Of a DNA stretch of 64,000 bases, positions 21,001 through 29,315 are shown piece by piece; within the stretch, counting starts at the first letter, position 1, and each line of letters starts with the position of its first letter. The DNA lies in assembly GCF_014836445.1 (NCBI RefSeq), contig NZ_JACSQV010000004.1:1-64000 (forward strand). Direction: 5' to 3'. Below the pieces are notes generated by a model. The model saw only the letters and a list, made by a program, of their open reading frames with translations. It had not been told where the DNA came from and searched no databases. Source of the stretch: Cellulomonas avistercoris. Its GTDB lineage: Bacteria > Actinomycetota > Actinomycetes > Actinomycetales > Cellulomonadaceae. The position numbers and the translations under genes are program-made.

Positions 21001-24000
21001 CCCGCGCTCCCCGGCGGCAGGCGCACGACCCGCATCGCGACCACCTACGACGGCACCTACGGGCTGCCGACGCAGGTCGACGACCAGGGCGACGTCGCCC
21101 GTGCCGACGACGACCGCTGCACGCGCATCGAGTACGTCCGCAACACGGCCGCGTACATCGTGGCGACGTCGCTGCGCACCGAGGTCGTGTCCGTGGGCTG
21201 CGGCGCGACGCCCGCGCGTCCCGCCGACGTCATCAGCGACTCGCGCGCGGCGTACGACGGCCAGGCCGTCGGGGTCGCCCCCACGCGCGGTCTGCTGACG
21301 TCGTCGCAGAGCCTGTCGGGCTGGAACGGCTCGACGCCGACCTACCAGACGACCTCCACGGTCACGCACGACGTGCACGGCCGGGCGATCACCTCGACCG
21401 ACGCGCTGGGCCGCACGTCGACCACGTCGTACACGCCGGCCACGGGCGGGCCCGTCACGGGCACGTCGCAGACGACGCCCGACCCGGACGGATCGGGCCC
21501 GAAGGCGGCCATGACGACGTCGACCGTCGTCCACCCCGCCTGGGGCACGCCCACCCAGCAGACCGACCCGAACGGCAAGGTCACCACGGCGACCGTCGAC
21601 GCGCTCGGCCGCACCACGGCCGTCTGGCTGCCGGGGCGTCCGCAGGCGTCGACGACCGCGAGCATGACGTTCGCGTACACGGTGTCCGCGACCGGTCCCA
21701 ACACGGTGACCACCAAGTCCCTGACGGCCCGCGGCGGCTACCAGGCGACCGTCGAGCTGTACGACGGCATGCTGCGCCCGCGCCAGACGCAGTCGGTGTC
21801 GGCCGCGCGCGGCACGCCCGGGCGCATCGTCACCGACACGGCGTACGACAGCCGCGGGCTCGTGGCGTACGAGAACGGCCCCTGGTTCACCAGCGGCACG
21901 CCGAGCTCGACCCTGGTGCGCTCGACGGTCGCCGTCCCGTCACGCACCCGGTACCTGTACGACGGCGCCGGGCGCACGACGGCCGAGATCTTCGACGTCG
22001 GCGAGCAGGAGCGCTGGCGCACGACGACGACGTACGAGGGCGACCGCGTCAGCGTCGACCCGCCGGCGGGCACGGTGCCGGAGACGTCGATCACCGACGC
22101 GCGCGGACAGCTCGTCGAGCTGCGCCAGTACACCGGGTCGGGACCGGCCGGTGCATACACCGCCGCGACGTTCGAGTACGACCGGGCCGGGCGACGCACG
22201 GCGGTCCAGGACGCCGCGGGCAACCGCTGGACGTACACGTACGACGTGCGCGGCCGGCAGATCGCGACGACGGACCCCGACAAGGGTGCGTCGAGCACGA
22301 CGTACGACGTGGCGGACCAGGTCGTCTCGACCACCGACGCGCGCGGCGTGACGTCCGTGGTGGTCCGTGACCTGCTGGGACGTCCGGTCGAGCAGCGGCT
22401 CGGGTCCGCGACCGGCACGGTGCAGGCATCGTGGGTGTACGACACGCTCGCGAAGGGCCAGCTGACGTCGTCGACGCGGCACGTGTCCGGTGCGGCGTAC
22501 ACCACGGCCGTCACCGGCTACGACGACTCCTACCAGCCGCTCGGCCAGCAGGTCGCGATCCCGTCCGTTGAGGGCGCCGTCGCCGGCACCTACACGACGT
22601 CGTACGAGTACGCGGTCGACGGGCAGGTCAAGGGCGTCACGCTGCCCGCCGCGGGCGGGCTGGCGGCCGAGAGGGTCGAGACGTTCTTCGACGCGCTGTC
22701 GGTGCCCGAGTGGATGGGCGGCAGCGGCGACCACGGCACGTACGTGTCCGGCACGCTCTACGACGTCTACGGCGAGCTGCTGCGGTACTCCGTCGGCAAC
22801 ACGTTCGTCGACTTCGTCAACTACTCCTACGAGACGGGCACGCGACGACTCGCCAAGACGTGGACGCAGCGTGAGGGCGTCGACGGCTACGACCAGGACA
22901 TCACCTACTCGTACGACGACGCGGGCAACCCGACGTCGGTCGTCGACCGGCCCACCGGCAAGCCCGTCGACGCGCAGTGCTACGGCTACGACGGCCTGCA
23001 GCGGCTGAACCGGGCGTGGACGCCCGCGAACGCGAGCTGCACCGCCGCGCCGAGCATCGCCGGGCTGGGCGGCCCCGCGCCGTACTGGCACGAGTACGGG
23101 TTCGACACCGTCGGCAACCGCACCAGCGAGGTGCAGAACACCGCCGTCGGCACGACGACCTACGCGTACACGTACCCGGCCCCCGGCCAGCCGCGCCCGC
23201 ACGGCGTCACCAAGGTGACGGCGACGGGCCCGACGGGCACGACGACCAGCAGCTACGGCTACGACGCCGCGGGCAACACCACCACCCGCAACCGTGCCGG
23301 CAAGGCGTCGCAGACGCTGACCTGGGACGCCGACGGCCGGCTGTCGACGGTCACCGAGTCGGGCGTGAACTCTGCCGGGTCGTACGTCTACACACCCGAG
23401 GGCGACCGGCTGATCCGGCGCCAGGGCGGCGTCACCACCGTGTACCTGCCCGGCGGGCAGGAGCTCAACCTCACGGTCGCGACCGGCGTGGTGAAGGCGG
23501 TCCGCTACTACGCCTTCGGCGGCAACACGGTCGCCGTGCGCACCGGGCCGGACTACAAGGACGTCACGAGCCTCGTCAACGACCCGCACCAGACCGCGGG
23601 CCTGTCGATCGCGAACGAGACGCACGTCGTCACCGCCCGGCGCATGGACCCGTACGGCAACCCGCGCGGCGGAGCGGCGCCCACGTGGCCCGGTGACCAC
23701 GGCTTCCTCAACAAGCCCACCGACACCACGGCGCTCACGCAGGTCGGGGCGCGGTACTACGACGCCGCGATCGGCCGGTTCATCTCGGTCGACCCCGTGA
23801 TGGACCTGGGCAAGCCGCAGCAGTGGGCCGCGTACACGTACGCGGACAACAACCCGATGACCTTCTGGGACCCCACCGGCATGCTGTCGTGGGGCTCGGC
23901 GTGGAAGGCGATCAAGAAGGGCGCCGGCAAGGTCGGCGGGTTCGTCAAGAAGTACCAGGGCGAGATCGTCGGGTTCGCGGTCGGGTCGATCGTGACTGCC

Positions 24001-25188
24001 GGATGCCTCGTGGCGACCGGTGGTGCCGGCAGCATCGGCTGCATGGCGCTGGGCGGCGCCGCCGGCTCCGCGGCGACCAACCTGTGGAAGTCGAAGGTCC
24101 AGAAGACCCAGAAGTTCTCGTGGGGATCGCTGGCGCGGGACACGGCGATCGGTGGTCTCACCGCTGCCGCGGGTGGGGTGGCCGGGCGCCTGGTGATGAA
24201 GATCCCGGGCGTGCAGCGGGCGGCGACGGCTGCGGGCAATGCTCTGCGGGGAGCCACCAGGCGACCTACCACCGCGGTGTCCAACCGTGCGTCGAACGTG
24301 ACGCAGTCCGGGGCGAAGCCGAACGCGGCGCCGCCCGCGGCGAAGCCAAATACGAACGCCGGGTCGAAAGCCGAGCCGCAAGCAGGCAAGGCCGATGCAC
24401 CGAGCTGCTCGATCAACAGCTTCACGGCCGGGACGCTCGTCCTGATGGCCGACGGCAGCAAGAAGGCGATCAAGGACGTCAAGGTCGGCGACCTCGTGGT
24501 GGCCACCGACCCGGCGACCGGCCTGACGGCTCACCGGCCGGTGCTCAACCTGATCCGGCACTCGGGCGAGCACACGATGGTGAAGCTCACGCTGGCCGAC
24601 GGTACGACGCTCCACGCGACTGCCCGGCACCCGTTCTGGGACGCTGCGAAGCGCAAGTTCGTCGATGCGATCGACCTGAAGCTGGGTCGCAAGGTCCTCG
24701 CTGCCGGCGTCGCGATGTCGATCGTCTCGTCGAGCGCCTACGCCGCGGACCTGACGGCGTACAACTTCGAGGTCGACGACCTTCACACGTACTACGTCGG
24801 CGATACGCCGGTGCTGGTGCACAACTGCGGTGCTACCCCGGAAAGCGCTGCAGATGCCGCCTTGGCGTCTGGACGCACGACGGGCGCGGCTGCTGAGCTT
24901 CGCGTCGGGGACAACGTGTTCATCGACATCTCGGCTGGAACCCGGAGAGCGCTGAATGATTCCGTCCAGGAGGCCCTCGACGCGGTGCCCTTGAAGCAGC
25001 GGGCCCCCTGGCATGGTGCCTGCGCTGAGATGGGATGCCTGAGTCAGGCGCTGGACGCAGGCGTTAACCCCGCTGGCGGCGCGAGTCGTGCGGTGGCGAT
25101 CGGAACGTCACGCCCGGGCCACGGATTGCCGAAGCCAGCCTGCTCGAGTTGCAGAGCCGTACTGGATCGTTTCGGGGTGACATATTGA
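18091..25188 (+). CDS. Secreted RHS-repeat polymorphic toxin with Hint domain and YwqJ-like deaminase tip
   Basis: A 2365-residue contact- or secretion-dependent toxin. A signal peptide (ends PEARA) and a Pro/Thr/Ala-rich stretch (about 204-268) precede the barrel start (about 359) and many RHS/YD repeats. The RHS core ends with ARYYDAAIGRFISVDP and DPTGM near residue 1927. A glycine/alanine-rich pretoxin segment follows, then a Hint autoprocessing domain from C2106 (SCSINSFTAGT) to VHNC2246. The last about 119 residues carry HGACAEMGC (C2311, E2313) and CSSC (C2351, C2354), the zinc and catalytic motifs of YwqJ/YwqL-type cytidine-deaminase-like toxins. GTG 18091 has AGGGGG before it; ATG 18121 lacks a ribosome site. 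The tip is lower in GC than the body. The immunity candidate overlaps its stop. Confidence 0.9.
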   Translation: MGGRRLQHASMQVIGRRTIVGVVATALLVTLGLVAPTPEARADDGRPSVEELRDRAERLAPERDDATKALKTRNVPAALKPVLGSMLLSRATSPAFPQAWSGVEAVAPEGADTAERSGDSAGSPVVRLGRADGQDAAAAPAQVPVEVLSRSAAEDAGVDGLLLRLGAAPTADAAEVTGASLPSGEAATTRGGVVRASFASVTEPPPGGSASPSTSATPSAQPTTTSAPTIPAATPDATAAATPAPTVTPDATPAPPTETPAAPAAEAPLEVEVDYAAFAQAYGGAWASRLRLVTLPDCALTTPDRAECREQTPLESRNDTTARTVTAVVPTAAGVMALSAGAGGSAGSFGATPLAPSSSWQVSGQTGTFSWSYPLRVPPAVGGPEPDLSLSYSSSAVDGKVASTNNQSSWIGEGWDMATGFVERKYVACSQDREGAANNANRVTGDLCWQSDNATLALSGHSSELVKDAATGVWRLKEDDGTRVERLTGGFNDDNDKEYWKVTTTDGTQYFFGRGQRSATDTTPTNSAWSVPVYGNHPGDPCYAATFAASACQQTWRWNLEYIVDTSGNSLTTTYAKETNNYARNLGEGVSSYVRGGYPTSIEYGQRAGTEASTPAPQRVDFTVAERCLPTSGVTCAESVLSASTASSWPDVPADLICTSTTSCPSVTSPSFFTRKRLTGVTTKVRTGSTYQSVDVWTLAHAFPDPGDSTDKALWLDRIGHQGVVGTAITLPDVRFYGTQMANRVDTLGDAGPPMNRYRINAIDSETGSRVSVNYTPRDCTTSSLPASPESNTRRCFPVRWQPVGTGGPIVEYFHKYLVASIVENPNDDGSLSIQTAYTYHGDAAWRFDDNPLVPVAERTWNEFRGYATVDVVTGAPTGQRSMARTRYFRGMHGDKLASGGTRSVLIDGIPDDDRLNGFVREEVTYDGVGGAEITGTLNTPWVSAPTATGADGLKATFIGIGAVEERTAAPALPGGRRTTRIATTYDGTYGLPTQVDDQGDVARADDDRCTRIEYVRNTAAYIVATSLRTEVVSVGCGATPARPADVISDSRAAYDGQAVGVAPTRGLLTSSQSLSGWNGSTPTYQTTSTVTHDVHGRAITSTDALGRTSTTSYTPATGGPVTGTSQTTPDPDGSGPKAAMTTSTVVHPAWGTPTQQTDPNGKVTTATVDALGRTTAVWLPGRPQASTTASMTFAYTVSATGPNTVTTKSLTARGGYQATVELYDGMLRPRQTQSVSAARGTPGRIVTDTAYDSRGLVAYENGPWFTSGTPSSTLVRSTVAVPSRTRYLYDGAGRTTAEIFDVGEQERWRTTTTYEGDRVSVDPPAGTVPETSITDARGQLVELRQYTGSGPAGAYTAATFEYDRAGRRTAVQDAAGNRWTYTYDVRGRQIATTDPDKGASSTTYDVADQVVSTTDARGVTSVVVRDLLGRPVEQRLGSATGTVQASWVYDTLAKGQLTSSTRHVSGAAYTTAVTGYDDSYQPLGQQVAIPSVEGAVAGTYTTSYEYAVDGQVKGVTLPAAGGLAAERVETFFDALSVPEWMGGSGDHGTYVSGTLYDVYGELLRYSVGNTFVDFVNYSYETGTRRLAKTWTQREGVDGYDQDITYSYDDAGNPTSVVDRPTGKPVDAQCYGYDGLQRLNRAWTPANASCTAAPSIAGLGGPAPYWHEYGFDTVGNRTSEVQNTAVGTTTYAYTYPAPGQPRPHGVTKVTATGPTGTTTSSYGYDAAGNTTTRNRAGKASQTLTWDADGRLSTVTESGVNSAGSYVYTPEGDRLIRRQGGVTTVYLPGGQELNLTVATGVVKAVRYYAFGGNTVAVRTGPDYKDVTSLVNDPHQTAGLSIANETHVVTARRMDPYGNPRGGAAPTWPGDHGFLNKPTDTTALTQVGARYYDAAIGRFISVDPVMDLGKPQQWAAYTYADNNPMTFWDPTGMLSWGSAWKAIKKGAGKVGGFVKKYQGEIVGFAVGSIVTAGCLVATGGAGSIGCMALGGAAGSAATNLWKSKVQKTQKFSWGSLARDTAIGGLTAAAGGVAGRLVMKIPGVQRAATAAGNALRGATRRPTTAVSNRASNVTQSGAKPNAAPPAAKPNTNAGSKAEPQAGKADAPSCSINSFTAGTLVLMADGSKKAIKDVKVGDLVVATDPATGLTAHRPVLNLIRHSGEHTMVKLTLADGTTLHATARHPFWDAAKRKFVDAIDLKLGRKVLAAGVAMSIVSSSAYAADLTAYNFEVDDLHTYYVGDTPVLVHNCGATPESAADAALASGRTTGAAAELRVGDNVFIDISAGTRRALNDSVQEALDAVPLKQRAPWHGACAEMGCLSQALDAGVNPAGGASRAVAIGTSRPGHGLPKPACSSCRAVLDRFGVTY

Positions 25189-25553
25189 ACGCGGAGAACT
25201 ATTTGAACAGCGCTGCGCAAATTTCGGCGCAGCAAGGACTGAGCTCGTGGAATGCGCTGATGCGAGTTCTCACGAATCGGCTGGAGGCGATCGAGTTGCC
25301 ACGAGATCTTCAGCCCGTACTGGAATCAGCGACAGGACACTGGGAAGGGCGTCCATGCGATCTCCTGGGATTAAAGGGTGTGGTCTGGGAGTATCTCAAA
25401 GGTATCGAGGCGAAAGACCCGTCGCCTTCAGCCGACTGGGCCGGGGCGCGTGCATTGCTCTGTGTGCTTGAGCCAGACGGGGACGAAGAGACAATGTCGA
25501 TGACCGCGGAGTGGTTCGCTGATATGGAATCCGTTATAAGTGCGAGGGAATAG
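25185..25553 (+). CDS. Candidate immunity protein for the RHS deaminase toxin
   Basis: A 122-residue, mostly helical, acidic cytoplasmic protein of no family I recognise. It begins at TTG 25185, which overlaps the toxin stop (TTGA) and has GGGGTGA 5 bases before it. The same frame is open from TTG 25149, but that start has no ribosome site. Position immediately behind the toxin tip, small size, acidity and lower GC than its surroundings are typical of polymorphic-toxin immunity genes. It should bind and neutralise the deaminase domain. The function is inferred from context only. Confidence 0.7.
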   Translation: MNAENYLNSAAQISAQQGLSSWNALMRVLTNRLEAIELPRDLQPVLESATGHWEGRPCDLLGLKGVVWEYLKGIEAKDPSPSADWAGARALLCVLEPDGDEETMSMTAEWFADMESVISARE

Positions 25554-25637
25554 CGCGAGCAGTGGTTCGCGTCCGCGGCTCGAATTGCTTTCTATCCCGG
25601 TGCAAGTTGGCACGGCACGGCACGGCAATCGGCAGTC

Positions 25638-25758
25638 GGTTGACGCCGGATGTCTCGGGTCGTCTGCCGAGGCCCGGTGAACGGCGGTAATCCAACAACT
25701 CCTGGTGCAACCGGCCACGAGCAACAAGTACAAGAACGGGCGGGTGCGGGCGTTGTGA
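25638..25758 (+). pseudogene. Decayed 3' end of a sixth DUF4214 chassis paralogue
   Basis: The last about 120 bp before gene A align with the 3' end of gene B. In frame to TGA 25756-25758 it reads VIQQLLVQPATSNKYKNGRV plus RAL, against VQQLLVRLALSNEYKNGRV plus RAL in B. Farther 5' a one-base length difference (32 against 33 bases between GACGCC and ACGGCGG) breaks the frame, and an in-frame TGA occurs at 25678. The remnant's stop overlaps gene A's GTG exactly as the A/B and B/C genes overlap. This is the residue of a deleted sixth member. Confidence 0.8.
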
Positions 25759-28700
25759 TCGGACGACGAGCAGTAATCGGGTTGCGGACGGCCGCGGTTG
25801 CGTTGGTGCTGGCGCTGATGCCCGCGGGACTGGCTCCGGCCGCCGTGGCAGTGGCTCCGGCCGGGGCGACCTCTCCTTCTTCGCTGGCGCCGACGTGCAA
25901 CGGTGAGGCAGGGGACGAGTCCGCGTCCGCAGCGCTGGCCGCAGCCTGCGACCGTGAGGTCGAGGTCCTCGACGCGCGCAGCGAGTGGGCGTCGACGTTC
26001 GCGTTGCCGGACGGGTCGATGCGCCTCGACACGTCGATCGCGGCGGTGCGTACGGACGTGAGCGGGGAGTGGGAGCCGGTCGACTCCTCGGTCGTCGAGG
26101 GGGACGGTGGCCTGGTGGTCGCCTCGGCCGTGACGCCCATGACGTTCTCGGACGGGTCCGACGGTGCGCCGCTGGCGCGGATCGAGCGGGATGGGCACGA
26201 GGTCGTCTTCGACGCCCCGTTCGACCTGCCGGCCCCGAGCGTGGACGGCTCGCAGGTCACGTACGCCCAGGTCCTGCCCGGTGTCGACCTGGTGGTGACG
26301 GTCAACGAGGACGCGACGGGTTTCTCCGAGGTCCTGCGCGTCGAGTCGCCGGAGGCGGCGGCGCACCCGGCGCTGGCAGAGCTCACCTTCGACGTCGAGA
26401 CGTCGGACGGGATCGAGCTACAGCCCACCGACGGAGCCTTCGTCGCGGCCGATGCGTCTGGCGAGGCCGTCTTCACCAGCCCCGTCCCCACCATGTGGGA
26501 CTCCAGGGTCGCCATGCCGGGCTGGTCGGGCGTCGGTGCGGCCCCCATGTCCGACGTCGACCCGACCGTGGCGCCCGCGCCCGGGGCCGTCGTCGCACCG
26601 ATGGCGACCGCCGTGGCAGCCGACACGGTGACCGTCACCCCCGATGCCGACCTCCTGGCCGACCCGGCGACGGCGTGGCCCGTCTTCCTCGACCCGGGCA
26701 TGAGCGGCTCGCTGAACCAGCGCACCGCAGTGCGCACCGTCGTCGGGACCGCCTACAACTTCGCGGGCGACGAGGGCGTCGGCCTGTGCGACCGCGGCGC
26801 CACCACGACGTGCTCGCACACGTTCCGCAGCCGCGTGCTGTGGCAGTTCGCCAGCCTGCAGGGGCTGGGCAACCTCGAGCCGTCCGACGTGCAGAGCGCC
26901 GTGTTCGCCGTCACCGGCACCCACTCGTACTCGTGCACCCCGATGCCCGTGACGCTGCACGCCGTCGCCGACTTCGACGCGGGCACCGTCTACCCGGGCG
27001 GGGCGTACTGGAAGGCGCTGCAGACCCAGACCATCACGCACCGCGCCGGGTGCGGTGCGGGCAAGGAACCCCGCCGCATCGAGTTCGACGCGACCCAGCA
27101 GGCGCGTGACGTGGCCGCGGCGAACACCGGTGTCGCGTCGTTCGGCATGGCTGCCGACGAGGGCTCGATGGCGTCCTGGAAGCGCTACGGCTGGGACGCG
27201 AGCTTCTCGGTCACCTACAACCGGCCCCCGGCCGCGCCCGCCAACGCGCGCACGACCGCCCCGGACTCGGCGTGCGTCGTCGGTAACGGCCGGCCGCACG
27301 TCCGCTCGACGCAGCCCACACTGCGGGCCGTCCTGGGCGACCCGGACGGTGGCAACGTCCAGGCCCACATCGACATCGTGGACCTCGGCAACGGCGCGCA
27401 CGTCTGGGACCCGGCGCTCTTCGCGGCGCAGGGCTCCGGTGCCGAGCACGCGCTGCAGGTGCCGGCCAACCTCCTCGTCGACGGGCGCAGCTACCGCTGG
27501 AACATCCAGGCGTTCGACGGCCAGGTGGGAGGACCGTGGGTCTCCTGCGAGTTCACCGTCGACCTGACGGCGCCCGTGATGCCCGTCGTCACGCCGGTGA
27601 CGGGCACCGGCCTGGCCGTCTACGCCGAGGGGCCGACCCTGGCCGGGGGTGTCGGGCACGAGGGGCGGTTCACGTTCGGCAACGGCGGCTCGACGGACGT
27701 CGAGTACTACCGGTACACGTTCCTGGGGCAGCAGCAGCGAACCGTGCCCGTCGGGTCCGTCGTGCAGTTCGTGCCCACGGAGGTCGGTAGCCAGACCCTC
27801 ACCGTCGAGTCGATCGACCGCGCGGGCTGGGTCAGCCCCGCACGCGTGTACCGCTTCACGGTCACGTTCCCCGCGCTGAGCGACGCCTGGCACCTCGACG
27901 AGACGAGCGGGACCACCGCCGCCAACGTCAACGGCTCGAACCGCGTCCTGACGTTGTCGTCCGGGACGAGCAACAACGTCGACGGTCTCGGTGCGACGAA
28001 CTTCGGTCGCCCTGCGGACCGTGCCCTGCAGTTCGACGCCGTGTCCGACGTGGCGCGCACGACGCAGCCGGTGGTGCGGACCGACGGCTCGTACTCGGTC
28101 ATGGCGACGGTCCGTCTGGACGACGTCGCCGGCACGTACGTCGCGGTCAGCCAGTCGGGCACGCAGACCAGCGGGTTCGCGCTGGGTCACCGCGCCGATC
28201 CCGCCTGCCCGGAGGGCACCGGCGGCCACTGCTGGGCGTTCTGGACCACCGGGACCGACTCCGCGTCGGCGACCCCGGTCGTCGTGCGCTCCGACGTGCC
28301 CGCGCGTGCCGGGCAGTGGGTGCAGCTGACGGGCATCCGCAACGCCGGCACCGGTCAGCTCGACCTCGCGGTCTGCGCCTACGGGGCGCCTGGAGAGCTC
28401 ATGACGCCCCAGCCGGTCCTCGCCGGTGTGCTGACCGCACCGACGGGCTGGGCGGCCGGAGGCGCCTTCCAGGTCGGGCGCGGCGGCACGACCGCCGCAC
28501 CGCAGCACGGGTGGAAGGGTGCGGTGAACCAGGTCCGGACCTACACCGGCCCGCTGACGATCCTCAAGCTGCGCCAGTCCTGCGGCAACGTCGGCACGGT
28601 GCTCGCCCCGACGCTCGACGCGCCGCCGGCGTCCGAGCCGGCACCGCCGCCGCCCGCTCCGCTCCCGTCGGTGCAGCCTGGGCAGCCCGGGTTCGAGGCC

Positions 28701-29315
28701 GCGTACGTGGCGTCGCTGTACCGCGACGTCCTCGGCCGTGAGGCCGGGTACTCGGAGCTGGTCGTGTGGACGTCCGAGTTCAAGAAGGGCGCGTCCCTGC
28801 AGGCTGTCGCCCAGGGCATCGCCACGTCGCCCGAGTGGCACCAGAGGTTCGTGGAGCAGCAGTACCAGCTGTTCCTCGGCCGCTCCGCGGACCCGACCGG
28901 GATGTCGACCTGGCTGACCGCCTTCTCGCAGGGCAAGGACACGTTCGCGGTCGAGCACGGCATCGTCGCCTCCGCCGAGTACTTCGCCCGCGCGGGGTCG
29001 AACGACACGGGCCTCGTCCGGGCGCTCTACCGCGACCTGCTGGGCCGTGAGGCGGGCGCCAGCGAGATCGCCTACTGGCTGGGTCACATCCAGACGTACG
29101 GCCGGGGAGCCCTGATCAGGGAGCTCGTGTACACCGACGAGCACGTCAACCGGGTGATCGACCAGCGCTACCGCGAGGTCCTGGGCCGGGGCGTCGACGC
29201 CGCCGGCCTCAGCACGTCGGCCGGCGCCCTGCGGAGCGGAGGCACCGTGCAGCAGCTCATCGTGCGGCTGGCCGCGAGCGGCGAGTACCAGAACGGACGG
29301 GTGAGGGCGCTGTGA
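25755..29315 (+). CDS. Array gene A: secreted chassis protein with DUF4214 tail
   Basis: A 1186-residue secreted protein. The signal peptide (about 1-33) is followed by an N-terminal domain starting CDREVEVLDARSEWA (about 66-310) of the type I recall at the N-termini of actinobacterial RHS/polymorphic toxins. Next come a DNRLRE-like region (about 312-492, Cys-rich), Ig-like domains (about 493-709) and a LamG-like jelly roll (about 709-952). After a Pro-rich hinge, the tail (about 979-1186) holds two DUF4214 units (YVASLYRDVLGREAGYSEL, ALYRDLLGREAGASEI). GTG 25755 gives the same GTGA overlap as between A and B. It is probably cell-surface or extracellular; function unknown. Its DNRLRE-like region shares 123 identical bases with gene D. 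Confidence 0.85.
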   Translation: MIGRRAVIGLRTAAVALVLALMPAGLAPAAVAVAPAGATSPSSLAPTCNGEAGDESASAALAAACDREVEVLDARSEWASTFALPDGSMRLDTSIAAVRTDVSGEWEPVDSSVVEGDGGLVVASAVTPMTFSDGSDGAPLARIERDGHEVVFDAPFDLPAPSVDGSQVTYAQVLPGVDLVVTVNEDATGFSEVLRVESPEAAAHPALAELTFDVETSDGIELQPTDGAFVAADASGEAVFTSPVPTMWDSRVAMPGWSGVGAAPMSDVDPTVAPAPGAVVAPMATAVAADTVTVTPDADLLADPATAWPVFLDPGMSGSLNQRTAVRTVVGTAYNFAGDEGVGLCDRGATTTCSHTFRSRVLWQFASLQGLGNLEPSDVQSAVFAVTGTHSYSCTPMPVTLHAVADFDAGTVYPGGAYWKALQTQTITHRAGCGAGKEPRRIEFDATQQARDVAAANTGVASFGMAADEGSMASWKRYGWDASFSVTYNRPPAAPANARTTAPDSACVVGNGRPHVRSTQPTLRAVLGDPDGGNVQAHIDIVDLGNGAHVWDPALFAAQGSGAEHALQVPANLLVDGRSYRWNIQAFDGQVGGPWVSCEFTVDLTAPVMPVVTPVTGTGLAVYAEGPTLAGGVGHEGRFTFGNGGSTDVEYYRYTFLGQQQRTVPVGSVVQFVPTEVGSQTLTVESIDRAGWVSPARVYRFTVTFPALSDAWHLDETSGTTAANVNGSNRVLTLSSGTSNNVDGLGATNFGRPADRALQFDAVSDVARTTQPVVRTDGSYSVMATVRLDDVAGTYVAVSQSGTQTSGFALGHRADPACPEGTGGHCWAFWTTGTDSASATPVVVRSDVPARAGQWVQLTGIRNAGTGQLDLAVCAYGAPGELMTPQPVLAGVLTAPTGWAAGGAFQVGRGGTTAAPQHGWKGAVNQVRTYTGPLTILKLRQSCGNVGTVLAPTLDAPPASEPAPPPPAPLPSVQPGQPGFEAAYVASLYRDVLGREAGYSELVVWTSEFKKGASLQAVAQGIATSPEWHQRFVEQQYQLFLGRSADPTGMSTWLTAFSQGKDTFAVEHGIVASAEYFARAGSNDTGLVRALYRDLLGREAGASEIAYWLGHIQTYGRGALIRELVYTDEHVNRVIDQRYREVLGRGVDAAGLSTSAGALRSGGTVQQLIVRLAASGEYQNGRVRAL

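Noticed and set aside
24406..24828. Hint region considered as an intein inserted in the RHS protein
   Set aside because: It sits just before a toxin tip at the C-terminus with a VHNC end and no C-extein host domain, which fits polymorphic-toxin autoprocessing rather than a splicing intein.
18019..25014. Minus-strand frames of over 1000 codons opposite the RHS gene
   Set aside because: The same shadow effect. The plus strand encodes the RHS core, Hint and deaminase motifs.
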